A stretch of DNA of 64,000 nt from Roseibium sp. MMSF_3412 (lineage in GTDB: Bacteria > Pseudomonadota > Alphaproteobacteria > Rhizobiales > Stappiaceae): the NCBI RefSeq assembly GCF_030733265.1, contig NZ_JASHJI010000012.1, positions 1-64,000 on the forward strand. The letters run 5' to 3'. The notes beneath the pieces were generated by a model that saw only the letters and a program-made list of their open reading frames with translations, had not been told where the DNA came from and ran no database searches. This document shows positions 17,059 through 25,803 of the stretch, piece after piece. Numbering within the stretch: position 1 is the stretch's first letter; every line of letters begins with the position of its first letter. The translations under genes and the position numbers were made by a program.

Positions 17059-18104
17059 TCCGCCGCCTCTGCCAAGAGCGTCTCGCTCCGGCTCCGCAAC
17101 AGATCGTCAAAATGGGCAATCGTCAGATCCAGTCCCTGATCGAGGCTCGTTTCCGGCATCCACCCCAGGCATTGCCGGGCTTCGCTGATGTCGGGTTTTC
17201 TTTGCTGCGGGTCATCGACGGGTTTGTCGAGGAAGACAAGCTTCGAGCGCGAACCGGTCTTGGCGATGACCCTCTCTGCCAGTTCAAGAACGGTGAATTC
17301 TCCGGGATTGCCCAGATTGATCGGACCAAGGGCATTTTCCGGAGTTTGCATGTGGCGCCGGAAACCTTCGATCAGATCATCGACATAACAGAACGAGCGC
17401 GTCTGCCTGCCGCTGCCATAGATCGTGATGTCTTCGCCTCGCAGCGCCTGAACAATAAAGTTCGAAACGACACGGCCGTCGTCAGGCCGCATGTTCGGGC
17501 CGTAAGTGTTGAAGATCCGCACGACCTTGATCGGCACCGACCGGGTTCTGGCATAATCGAAGAACAGTGTTTCCGCGGCGCGCTTGCCTTCGTCGTAGCA
17601 GGCGCGCGGGCCTGTCGGATTGACGTTGCCGCAATAGCTCTCCGGCTGCGGGTGCACCAGCGGATCGCCGTAGACTTCCGACGTGGATGCCTGGAAGGCC
17701 GTTGCGCCGGTTCGTTCGGCAAGATCAAGAACATTTATTGCGCCGATGACATTGGTCTTCATCGTCCGGACGGGATCGAGCTGATAATGCGGCGGCGATG
17801 CCGGGCAGGCAAGATTGTAGATCTCGTCAAGGCGCTCATTGACGACCGCCAGAGGGGTTTCGATGTCCTGAACGACGAGGTTGAAATTCTGGTAATCCGT
17901 CAGATCCGCCACATTCTCGAACCGGCCCGTTGAGAAATTGTCGAGGCAGATGACCCTGTAGCCCTCGCCGAGCAGCCGTCTGCAAAGATGCGATCCCAGG
18001 AAACCGGCACCGCCTGTCACAAGGGCTGTTCTTGCGGGCCTGAACCGGGCTGCGGGGATCTGTAGCCGCTGGTCTTTTCCGTTTGTCGCACCGTCGGTCT
18101 TCAT
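17055..18104 (-). CDS. UDP-glucuronate decarboxylase (UDP-xylose synthase)
   Basis: 349-residue extended SDR that would decarboxylate UDP-glucuronate to UDP-xylose. Motifs: GGAGFLGSH (NAD), [18 protein letters not shown], and the YxxxK of [10 protein letters not shown], which are characteristic of the UXS group. The ATG at 18104 has GGAGGA directly upstream; the longer frame to 18209 adds an unconserved Arg/Gly-rich leader. First gene of a five-gene operon whose members overlap or nearly touch, so one promoter in the 18.1-18.8 kb region probably drives all of it. Confidence 0.9.
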   Translation of the reverse strand: MKTDGATNGKDQRLQIPAARFRPARTALVTGGAGFLGSHLCRRLLGEGYRVICLDNFSTGRFENVADLTDYQNFNLVVQDIETPLAVVNERLDEIYNLACPASPPHYQLDPVRTMKTNVIGAINVLDLAERTGATAFQASTSEVYGDPLVHPQPESYCGNVNPTGPRACYDEGKRAAETLFFDYARTRSVPIKVVRIFNTYGPNMRPDDGRVVSNFIVQALRGEDITIYGSGRQTRSFCYVDDLIEGFRRHMQTPENALGPINLGNPGEFTVLELAERVIAKTGSRSKLVFLDKPVDDPQQRKPDISEARQCLGWMPETSLDQGLDLTIAHFDDLLRSRSETLLAEAAE

Positions 18105-18795
18105 TGCATTCCTCCGAAATCGGCCGCAGCCGGCGATCAGGCAAGCCGCGAGGGTTCCCCGGCGCGCCCTTGACCGGGCTCCCGGGGGACATTTGCCAAA
18201 GCGAAACACCGGTTTTGCGGTTCCTGATGGCGTCGAGTGTTCGCAGGAGTGATCCGCCCTCTGCCATTCGGGGCTCAGCTGTCACCGGGCAGAAACAGGA
18301 CATTCGCCTATACAGCGAATGATTGCATCACGCAGGCTTCACATCTTATCAATGCAAAAGGTGGCGCTGCCTCGGATACAGTTCAATAAAATCGCAGCGA
18401 TATTAAATATTCTTAATTCGGCAGTAAGATTAAAGTAATCGTACCTGCCGCCATAACAAGTTTGACACATAGAAATATTGAAACGCTGCCGGTATCCACT
18501 CCTGTCCGGTTTAAACCGAAATGGATCTCGTGAGGCGATCACCCATCAATGATTTTGTCATTCCGGCTGAAGCGTAGCGGAAGGCCGGACCCTGGTAACC
18601 ACGAGTTTCGCCTTCATTTTTAGGCTCCGGCCACAAGGGATACTGGTTCCCCGTCTTGCCGCCTGCGCGGCAAACCGGGACGACAAATCCGGGAGACAGT
18701 CCTAAATCCCGGCTCGACGCGGGACGAAACTATGTCACCTTTCTTAGCAGCATAAGGTCGAAAGTGTTTTCTAAACCAGGCAGCAGTGGCCGGTA
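18105..18795. other. Long intergenic region upstream of the polysaccharide operon
   Basis: 691 bp with no convincing gene. The part at 18340-18480 is markedly AT-rich (poly-A/T with TTAAATATT and GATTAAAG) and is the likely promoter/regulatory zone of the uxs operon. At 18557-18600 a REP-like hairpin (TCCGGC at 18562 pairing with GCCGGA at 18584) is followed by a second GC-rich inverted section near 18690-18730. Frames across it have no start signals and unnatural composition. Confidence 0.4.
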
Positions 18796-19137
18796 TCAGC
18801 CTTTGCCGGATCGTGCGCGGCATCTGGACTTCTGCCCGAAGCCGCTGGCGGTGCAAATCCAGGGCGCATCGCCGTGATCGGCCGACACGGCCGACTTGAC
18901 CTTGTCGGCGGGTGACGTTGCTTTTGCGATCACAATTGGAAGGAAACCCGATTTGGCCGCAGGCACTGCCGTACCGGTTACGGGCACCGGTGGCACCGAT
19001 CCATCCACCGACACCTGCGTGTCTTGCGGAATGCTTGCAAAATTGCATGAGGCGACAATCGCCGCAGCCGCCAGCGCGGGAACAAGATACGTGGGAAACG
19101 CCCGCCTGAAGGAAGTGCCTTTTCGCGGATTTGTCAT
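18796..19137 (-). CDS. Small secreted protein with a Cys-pair C terminus
   Basis: 113 residues from ATG 19137 (GGGGAACG upstream), beginning MTNPRKG, followed by a hydrophobic signal sequence ending near VASCNFAS, which could be a lipobox-like cleavage site. The mature region is short and Ala/Pro/Val-rich, and ends with WICTASGFGQKSRC, a two-cysteine motif seen at the end of many small rhizobial exported proteins. Function unknown. It lies upstream of the polysaccharide operon in the same direction but 691 bp away, so it is probably independent. Confidence 0.6.
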   Translation of the reverse strand: MTNPRKGTSFRRAFPTYLVPALAAAAIVASCNFASIPQDTQVSVDGSVPPVPVTGTAVPAAKSGFLPIVIAKATSPADKVKSAVSADHGDAPWICTASGFGQKSRCRARSGKG

Positions 19138-19383
19138 GTCGTTCCCCTGCCGTTTGGCGTGCGGCCTGTTCGCACCACATCGCATTCGATGTTCACCTCT
19201 CCCAAGGTCAAACACAAGTTAACAGTCAAACGGGACACGCTTAACAACAGGTAAACAAACGGGGGCGACGTGTTTCCGATGTCTGCCGGATCACGGTTTC
19301 CGGTCGATCCAGAAGTCCCGTCCCTTCCCTGCCCAATTGCACTCTTCCTGCCGCTCGCCTACATGAACGCCCTGGAGGTGCTT

Positions 19384-20877
19384 GTGAACACACTGACTTC
19401 GCTCACGGAAGAAACACGGCTGACGCTTGCAAACCTGGCCGATGCCGCGACCGGCCTGACCGTGCCGAGCCTCAGGCTGGGCGTGACGGGTCTTGCCCGG
19501 TCCGGGAAGACCGTTTTCCTGACGGCGCTGGTGCATAATCTCGTTCACGGCGGCCGCCTCCCGCTCTTCAGCGCCTCGGCCGGGCGCAGGATGACGTCAG
19601 CGTACCTGCAGCCCCAGCCGGACGACGCTGTGCCCCGCTTCGACTACGAAGCCCACGTCAATGCACTCGTCAATGAGCGGATCTGGCCGGACCCGACACG
19701 GCAGGTGTCCGAACTGCGCCTGACAATCGACTATGAAAGCGCGTCCTTCCTCTACCGGAAACTCGGACCCGGCCGACTGCATGTGGACCTGATCGACTAT
19801 CCCGGCGAGTGGCTTCTCGACCTGCCCCTTCTGGGCAAGGACTTCGCGGCATTTTCTGCCGAGGCTCTGATGCGCGCGCGTGCAGAAAACCGGTCAGGTA
19901 TTGCAGCACCGTTCCTGAATGCCGTGGCTGGTGCCGATCCGGGCGGTGAAGACAAAGAGCAGGCTGCGCAGGAGCTTGCCTCGCATTTCAAGACCTATCT
20001 CGCCGCATGCCGGGCGGACGCCCATGCCCTGTCGATGCTGCCGCCCGGCCGGTTCCTGATGCCGGGCGACCTGGACGGCTCTCCGGCCCTGACCTTCGCG
20101 CCGCTTGATATTCCCGCCGACGCAGGCCCCGCACGTTCCGGCACGCTGCGCGCGATGATGGAACGGCGATATGAATCCTACAAGAACCACGTTGTGCGGC
20201 CGTTCTTCCGTGATCATTTTGCGCGGCTCGACCGCCAGATCGTGCTGGTTGACGTGCTGCATGCGCTGAATGCCGGACCGCACGCGATTGCCGATCTGGA
20301 AGTGGCGCTGAGCGAAGTGCTCGGTGCCTTCAGGCCCGGCCGTCGCAGCTGGCTCTCCTCCATTCTCGCACGGCGCATCGACCGGATCCTGTTTGCAGCG
20401 ACCAAGGCGGATCATTTGCACAGCGCGGATCACGACCGGCTGGAAGCGATCCTGAAACGGCTTGTCACCCGCGCCGAGGAACGCGCCCGCTTCAAGGGCG
20501 CCGAAGTGGATGTCCTTGCCATGGCCGCCGTGCGTGCCACCCGCGAGGCCACCGTAAAGCACCGCGGAGAGGAACTGCCCGCGATCCTGGGCACACCCCT
20601 GCCGGGCGAGCGCATGAACGGCGACAGCTATGACGGCAACACCGAAATCGCCATGTTTCCCGGTGACTTGCCGCAGAACCCTGAATCACTTTTTCGAAAA
20701 GATGAATCTGTTTCTGAAGCAACCGGCCCCAAGATCCGGAAAGGAAAGTCGAACCTTCAGTTCCTGCGCTTCCGGCCACCGAAACTCGACACGACCGCGG
20801 AAGGCCTGACGCTGTCGCTGCCCCATATCCGCCTGGACCGGGCCCTTGAATTCCTGATTGGAGATCGTCTCGCATGA
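19384..20877 (+). CDS. ycjX: YcjX-like P-loop protein (DUF463)
   Basis: 497-residue GTPase-like protein. The P-loop GLARSGKTVFLTALVHNL lies near residue 40, followed by the conserved VDLIDYPGEWLLDLPLL segment. GTG 19384 is chosen because GGAGG sits six bases upstream and homologues start at this point (NTLTSLTEE...); upstream codons look untranslated. YcjX proteins are conserved and stress-associated but of uncertain function, and are nearly always encoded with YcjF, as here (ATGA overlap with the next gene). Confidence 0.88.
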   Translation: MNTLTSLTEETRLTLANLADAATGLTVPSLRLGVTGLARSGKTVFLTALVHNLVHGGRLPLFSASAGRRMTSAYLQPQPDDAVPRFDYEAHVNALVNERIWPDPTRQVSELRLTIDYESASFLYRKLGPGRLHVDLIDYPGEWLLDLPLLGKDFAAFSAEALMRARAENRSGIAAPFLNAVAGADPGGEDKEQAAQELASHFKTYLAACRADAHALSMLPPGRFLMPGDLDGSPALTFAPLDIPADAGPARSGTLRAMMERRYESYKNHVVRPFFRDHFARLDRQIVLVDVLHALNAGPHAIADLEVALSEVLGAFRPGRRSWLSSILARRIDRILFAATKADHLHSADHDRLEAILKRLVTRAEERARFKGAEVDVLAMAAVRATREATVKHRGEELPAILGTPLPGERMNGDSYDGNTEIAMFPGDLPQNPESLFRKDESVSEATGPKIRKGKSNLQFLRFRPPKLDTTAEGLTLSLPHIRLDRALEFLIGDRLA

Positions 20878-21926
20878 GCGGATCTGAGCCGACAAAGTCG
20901 CGGAAACCCACCGCCTTCCGCCTGGACGACAGCAAGGTGCACCTGTCGGACGACGACCTGAGGGTGCCCGCCGCGGACGAGGCCATCATCGCCCGCTCCG
21001 CGATCGAGGAAGAAGACATCAGGCTGCCGCGCGATGCCAGCGATCCGAAACCCGGGTTCGGTTTCGGCAAGTGGCTCATGATCGGCCTGACCGGACTCGT
21101 GTCGCTTGCCGCAGGCCTTGCGGTCGACAGCCTGATCCGTGATCTCTTTGCGCGCACCGACTGGCTCGGCTGGCTGGGTGTCGGTCTTGCCGCTGTCGCT
21201 GCCCTTGGCCTGCTCGGGCTTGTGATGCGCGAACTGGCCGGCCTCATGCGCCTCGGCAAAATCGATGACTTGCGCGAGAACCTGCAGATCGCCGCAGAGG
21301 AAGACGATGCCAGGCGCGCCACTGCCGGGCTGAAAGAGCTTCTGGATCTCTACAGGGACCGCCCGGCAACCGCCCAGGGCCGCAAGGCGCTTGCCGGGCA
21401 CATGCGGGAAGTGATTGACGGGCGCGATCTCGTCAAGCTTGCCGAGCGGGATCTGCTGTCTCCGCTCGATCAGGAAGCCCGCAAGATCGTCATGAACAGC
21501 GCCAAGCGGGTGTCCGTGATCACAGCCGTCAGCCCGCGTGCCCTGGTCGACCTTCTTGTTGTCCTGTTCGAAAACCTGAGGATCATCCGCCGCCTCTCGG
21601 CGCTTTACGGTGGAAGGCCCGGAACGCTTGGTTTTCTGCGGCTTGCAAAACACGTGCTGGCGCACCTGGCGGTGACCGGCGGCATGGCGGCCGGTGACAG
21701 CCTTGCGTCTGAACTTCTCGGACACGGACTGGCAGCGCGCCTGTCGGCCCGGCTTGGTGAGGGTGTGATCAACGGTCTCCTGACGGCGCGGATCGGCATT
21801 GCAGCAATTTCCGTCTGCCGGCCGGCTCCTTTCGTCGACAGCAGCGGCCCGAACGTCAAGGACTTCATGGGTGAATTGATTGCCTCGTCCGAAAAGGCCG
21901 AGAAGGAAGCCGGGGAAACAAAGTGA
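20874..21926 (+). CDS. ycjF: YcjF-like membrane protein (TIGR01620/DUF697)
   Basis: 350 residues. An acidic cytoplasmic N terminus (about 1-65) is followed by two membrane helices (about 66-90 and 98-120) and the conserved C-terminal DUF697 domain with repeated small-residue helices (LGEGVINGLLTARIGIAAI). The start codon overlaps the ycjX stop, so the two are translationally coupled and probably form one inner-membrane-associated unit. Function not established. Confidence 0.86.
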   Translation: MSGSEPTKSRKPTAFRLDDSKVHLSDDDLRVPAADEAIIARSAIEEEDIRLPRDASDPKPGFGFGKWLMIGLTGLVSLAAGLAVDSLIRDLFARTDWLGWLGVGLAAVAALGLLGLVMRELAGLMRLGKIDDLRENLQIAAEEDDARRATAGLKELLDLYRDRPATAQGRKALAGHMREVIDGRDLVKLAERDLLSPLDQEARKIVMNSAKRVSVITAVSPRALVDLLVVLFENLRIIRRLSALYGGRPGTLGFLRLAKHVLAHLAVTGGMAAGDSLASELLGHGLAARLSARLGEGVINGLLTARIGIAAISVCRPAPFVDSSGPNVKDFMGELIASSEKAEKEAGETK

Positions 21927-22008
21927 CGGAGGCTGGGCCGAACCCGTGATCCCGTTTCGCCGCGAATCCACCCTCGACACAGCCACGATCGCTCACTAGT
22001 TTCATGTG

Positions 22009-23184
22009 ATGTTCATCAACTTCTTCTCCGAGCTGAAATCCGCCGGAATACCGGTTTCGCTGCGCGAATACCTGACGCTCATGGACGCGCTGGACAAGGA
22101 TCTCGCGGAACGCAGCGTCGAGGATTTCTATTACCTCGCCCGGCTGACGCTGGTGAAGGACGAGAGCAATCTCGACAAATTCGACCGGGTGTTCGCTCAC
22201 GTCTTCAAGGGCCTCGACCTGATGAGCGACGTTCCGGTCACCGACCTTCCCGAGGAATGGCTTCGAAAGCTGGCCGAAAAGCATCTGAGCGAAGAAGAAA
22301 AGGCCCAGATCGAAGCGCTCGGCGGCTTTGAGAAGCTTATGGAAACGTTGCGCGAACGCCTCAAGGAGCAGGAAAAGCGCCACCAGGGCGGCAACAAGTG
22401 GATCGGCACCGCGGGAACGTCCCCTTTCGGCGCCTACGGCTACAATCCCGAAGGCGTGCGTATCGGCCAGAAGGAAAGCCGCCATCGGCGTGCCGTCAAG
22501 GTCTGGGACAAGCGGGATTTCAAGGACCTGGACGACACCCAGCTTCTGGGGACGCGGAATATTCAGGTTGCGCTCAAACGGCTCAGAAACTTTGCCCGCA
22601 CGGGCGCCGCCGAGGAGCTCGACCTCGACGATACGATCCGCTCGACCGCGCACAAGGGTCTGCTCGACATCAAGATGCGGCCGGAACGGCACAACGCGGT
22701 CAAGGTGCTGCTCTTCTTCGACATCGGCGGATCGATGGACGATCATATTCGGGTGTGCGAAGAGATGTTTTCGGCCGCAAGGTCCGAATTCAAGGTGATG
22801 GAGCATTTCTACTTCCATAACTGCCTTTACGAATACGTCTGGAAGGAAAACCGGCGGCGGTACACCGAACGCATGGATACGATGGATGTGCTCCATAAAT
22901 ACCCATCGGACTACAAGATCATCTTCGTCGGCGATGCATCCATGAGCCCTTATGAAATTGCCTATGCAGGCGGGTCGGTGGAACACTGGAACGAGGAGGC
23001 CGGGACAGTCTGGATGCAGCGCGTCACCAATCTCTACAAAAGTGCCGTCTGGCTCAATCCGGTGCGCGAGGAACACTGGCACTACACCCATTCGATAAAG
23101 ATGCTGAATGAGCTGATGGAAGGCCGCATGTATCCGATGACGGTCGAAGGTCTGACCGAGGCGATGAAGGAACTGGCGCGATGA
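22009..23184 (+). CDS. CoxE-like VWA-domain protein, probable MoxR partner
   Basis: 391 residues. The N-terminal ~200 residues (FINFFSELKSAGIPVS onward) are those of the CoxE-like proteins. The C-terminal half is a von Willebrand A domain with a MIDAS-like site: FFDIGGSMDDH gives D-x-G-x-S in place of DxSxS. Later FVGDASM provides the remaining acidic ligand. In this family VWA proteins act with a MoxR ATPase in complex maturation. Here the partner gene is 19 kb upstream (1738), which is unusual. A GTG at 22006 is an alternative start; no strong ribosome-binding site is visible for either. Confidence 0.85.
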   Translation: MFINFFSELKSAGIPVSLREYLTLMDALDKDLAERSVEDFYYLARLTLVKDESNLDKFDRVFAHVFKGLDLMSDVPVTDLPEEWLRKLAEKHLSEEEKAQIEALGGFEKLMETLRERLKEQEKRHQGGNKWIGTAGTSPFGAYGYNPEGVRIGQKESRHRRAVKVWDKRDFKDLDDTQLLGTRNIQVALKRLRNFARTGAAEELDLDDTIRSTAHKGLLDIKMRPERHNAVKVLLFFDIGGSMDDHIRVCEEMFSAARSEFKVMEHFYFHNCLYEYVWKENRRRYTERMDTMDVLHKYPSDYKIIFVGDASMSPYEIAYAGGSVEHWNEEAGTVWMQRVTNLYKSAVWLNPVREEHWHYTHSIKMLNELMEGRMYPMTVEGLTEAMKELAR

Positions 23185-23206
23185 TGGTCTTTTCAGGGCA
23201 CGGCAA

Positions 23207-24346
23207 ATGAGCGGGGAAAACGCCGGCGGCACCTCACCGGACACCGCTCGGATCGACCCGGACAGCCACGCGACGACGACGGGCATGACCGGGCACGGCT
23301 ACTACGATGCCAATTCCCGAACCCAGTGGAACGCCATTGAGGCGGTCCTGCCGTTGCTCGACCATGCGGCAGCAACGTTTCCTCTTCAGGGCGACGGCGT
23401 GATCACCTTCGCCGATTATGGCTGTTCGGAAGGACGCAATTCGGTTGCCGTGATGGAACGAGCGCTTCGGACGGCCTTGCCGCGCACACCGCTGCCGGTG
23501 CAAACGGTCCACTCCGATTTGCCGACAAATGACTTTGGAACGCTGTTCCAGAACCTTCGCCCGCACGGCCAGTCCGTCTTCGGCAGCGGCCGGGTGTTTT
23601 CGTCAGCCGTTGGCGGGTCCATGTACGATCAACTGCGGCCGGACCGAAGCGTTCATCTGGCAACGACGTTCAACGCCATCGGGTTTCTTTCCCGACGCCC
23701 CGTGGAAACGCTGCCCGGTTACATCCAGCCGAACGGGCCAAGCGCCATCAGGGGCAATGGCTTTGTCTCGGAAGAAGAAACGGCCACATTCAGGGCTCAG
23801 GCCAGGCGCGACGTCGAGGCGTTCCTGAAAGTCAGGGCTCGGGAACTGGTTCCGGGCGGCCAGCTGCTGGTGCAGGTTTTCGGTGCCACCGACGAGGCAA
23901 AGACCTGCGACGGAATTTACGACCTCCTGAACGATGCCGTTCTTGGCTTTGTCGAAACCGGCGAGATCGATCGGGAAACCTACGACCGTTACTACCAGCC
24001 GGTCTATATGCGGCGGCTGGAGGAACTGACCGGACCCGCGCTCGATCCGGGCTCCGAAACGGCGGATCTTTTCGAGGTGAACCAAGCAAGGGATTACGAA
24101 ATCACCGTCCCCTTCGTCGAGCAGTACAAGGAGGACGGCGATCTTGATGCTTATGCGACAGCCTATGTCCACTTTTTCCGGGCATTCACCGAAGCGGTGT
24201 TGACGAATGCCCTGCCCGACACGCCCGAAAGGGGCGGACTGGTCGACCGGGTTTACGACCGGGCGGATGAGATCCTGAGAGCGGCGCCTGATCTCTACCC
24301 GTTCCGTTATCTGGCAGTCGCCATGCTGTTGACCCGCAAGCCCTGA
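23207..24346 (+). CDS. SABATH-like SAM-dependent carboxyl methyltransferase
   Basis: 379 residues resembling the plant salicylate/jasmonate/IAA carboxyl methyltransferases (SABATH). Seen: GMTGHGYYDANS near the N terminus, the SAM-binding DYGCSEGRNSV, HSDLPTNDFGTLFQNL, and the GSMYDQLRPDRS / FNAIGFLSRRP segment, all in the family order and spacing. Such enzymes methylate a small-molecule carboxylate to a volatile or signalling methyl ester. The N-terminal ~25 residues are unconserved. It begins 22 bp after the VWA gene and may be cotranscribed, though no functional link is obvious. Substrate unknown. Confidence 0.83.
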   Translation: MSGENAGGTSPDTARIDPDSHATTTGMTGHGYYDANSRTQWNAIEAVLPLLDHAAATFPLQGDGVITFADYGCSEGRNSVAVMERALRTALPRTPLPVQTVHSDLPTNDFGTLFQNLRPHGQSVFGSGRVFSSAVGGSMYDQLRPDRSVHLATTFNAIGFLSRRPVETLPGYIQPNGPSAIRGNGFVSEEETATFRAQARRDVEAFLKVRARELVPGGQLLVQVFGATDEAKTCDGIYDLLNDAVLGFVETGEIDRETYDRYYQPVYMRRLEELTGPALDPGSETADLFEVNQARDYEITVPFVEQYKEDGDLDAYATAYVHFFRAFTEAVLTNALPDTPERGGLVDRVYDRADEILRAAPDLYPFRYLAVAMLLTRKP

Positions 24347-24359
24347 AACCGGAACCCCG

Positions 24360-24785
24360 TCAGCCGCGCAGGACCATGACCGAACAAGGTGCGTGCCGGA
24401 CGATATGGGCGGCGTTGGACCCGATGAAATAGGTGCTGAGGCCCGGCTTGTGCGAACTCATCAGAACCAGGTCGCAACCTGCTTGTTCGGCTTCATCTAT
24501 GACTTCGTGATAGACGCTGCCCATGCGCACGACGCTGTCGACCACCCCGTCCGGAAGGTTGAGATCCGCACCGATCTTGTCCAGGATGACGGCGGTTTCG
24601 CTCGTCGCCCGCTTCTGCCAGCCCTCGGGCAATTGGCTGGCGACAAAGCTCTGCACTTCCGGGCAAACGGCCATCAGGTGGACCTTGGCTCCGTAGTCGC
24701 GAGCCATCTGCGCTGCTTTCGAAAGCGCGTCTTTTGCAAAACCCGGTTCAGCGGGATCGACGGGAACGAGGATTTTCTCAAACAT
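24360..24785 (-). CDS. Universal stress protein (UspA family)
   Basis: 141-residue single Usp domain. It begins with the family pattern FEKILVPVDPAE and ends with a nucleotide-binding GSNAAHIVRHAPCSVMVL. The G2xG9xG(S/T) ATP-binding spacing is only partly kept (SSHKPGLSTYFIGS). GAGAAAA precedes the ATG. It is convergent with the methyltransferase gene and lies downstream of an AraC regulator in the same direction, 67 bp away. Confidence 0.9.
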   Translation of the reverse strand: MFEKILVPVDPAEPGFAKDALSKAAQMARDYGAKVHLMAVCPEVQSFVASQLPEGWQKRATSETAVILDKIGADLNLPDGVVDSVVRMGSVYHEVIDEAEQAGCDLVLMSSHKPGLSTYFIGSNAAHIVRHAPCSVMVLRG

Positions 24786-24851
24786 GGCGTTTTCTCCAAG
24801 ACTGTTTGAACCGAGTCTTGGGTCTTCCGCCTTTCAGCGCCATGAGGCAGA

Positions 24852-25640
24852 TCAATCGGTCTCGACAGACGCGAAATATCGCCCCGGCGTGACGCCGAAT
24901 GCCTTTTTGAACGTGGCAACAAACGCGCTTGGCCCCTCATAGCCAAGCTTGTGCGAGACATCGGAAACCGTGCGCCCGGAAGCCAGAAGCTCAAGCGCCC
25001 GGAACAGTTTCACCTGCCGGCACCACGTCCTGAAACTGAGCCCGGTCTCGGCTTTCATGCGCCGTTCAAAGGACCGCACCGAGACCGTGCACCGCCGCGC
25101 GGCCTCCTCAAGCGAGGGAATGTGGGCGGGACATCTGACAATGGCCTCACAAAGCGTTCTGAGCCTGCTGTCCTGCGGCATCGGCAGCTGCAACGGGGCA
25201 GCCGGAAGCATCTTGAGCTGGTCGAGAATGACGGCTGCGATGCGTGCCGCCGGTCCCTCCTCCGTCTCAGAACGCGGGTAGGACATGAACTCAAGGATCA
25301 GCGCGCGCAAAAGGTTGGTGACCTGGATCACCTGCGGCGTTTGCGGAAGGTCGCGGGCATGATCGATCTGGACGTAAACATATCTGATATCGGTATCCGT
25401 CAGATAGCGGGTCTGGTGCGCGACGCGCGGCGGCAGCCAAACGGCCCTTTCGGGTGGGGCGAAGAAAGTGCCGTGCTCGGTTTCGATTGCCAGCGAACCC
25501 TTCACGACATGAAAAAGCTGCGCGGCGTCATGAGCATGCCACTCGTTCAGTGCACCGCGCGGCTGCGCCTTCGCGTAGCCGATAAGCGGTGCAGCGACCT
25601 CGTGCGTCGGAAACTCGGATAACTCGGGATGAATGGACAT
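24852..25640 (-). CDS. AraC-family regulator with cupin sensor domain
   Basis: 262 residues. The N-terminal cupin-type domain (EWHAHDAAQLFHVVKG, then FAPPERAVWLPP) is typical of one-component AraC regulators of transporters. The C-terminal double HTH is clear (SVRSFERRMKAETG; LGYEGPSAFVATFKKAFG). It is divergent from an MFS transporter across 163 bp, so it probably controls that transporter and itself. The effector is unknown. Confidence 0.9.
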   Translation of the reverse strand: MSIHPELSEFPTHEVAAPLIGYAKAQPRGALNEWHAHDAAQLFHVVKGSLAIETEHGTFFAPPERAVWLPPRVAHQTRYLTDTDIRYVYVQIDHARDLPQTPQVIQVTNLLRALILEFMSYPRSETEEGPAARIAAVILDQLKMLPAAPLQLPMPQDSRLRTLCEAIVRCPAHIPSLEEAARRCTVSVRSFERRMKAETGLSFRTWCRQVKLFRALELLASGRTVSDVSHKLGYEGPSAFVATFKKAFGVTPGRYFASVETD

Positions 25641-25803
25641 GCGTCAGCCCCTGAAAAAGACGGTCAATTCCCGACCGGACAGGAAAATTTTGGCAACTGG
25701 GAGATATATCATGACAAAACAGCGCTAACACGCAAGTCCAAATCGGGACTAGAAGCTTTCTGGACGGCGCTGTCGATAGACGTCCTGATCTAACGGAAGC
25801 GGA

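Noticed and set aside
18339..18542. 67-residue minus-strand frame in the AT-rich leader
   Set aside because: No ribosome-binding site, unnatural composition, and no recognised similarity; better read as promoter DNA.
19241..19255. TTAA-N7-TAAA as a CtrA site before ycjX
   Set aside because: One mismatch in the second half, and no conserved second motif. Too weak to claim.
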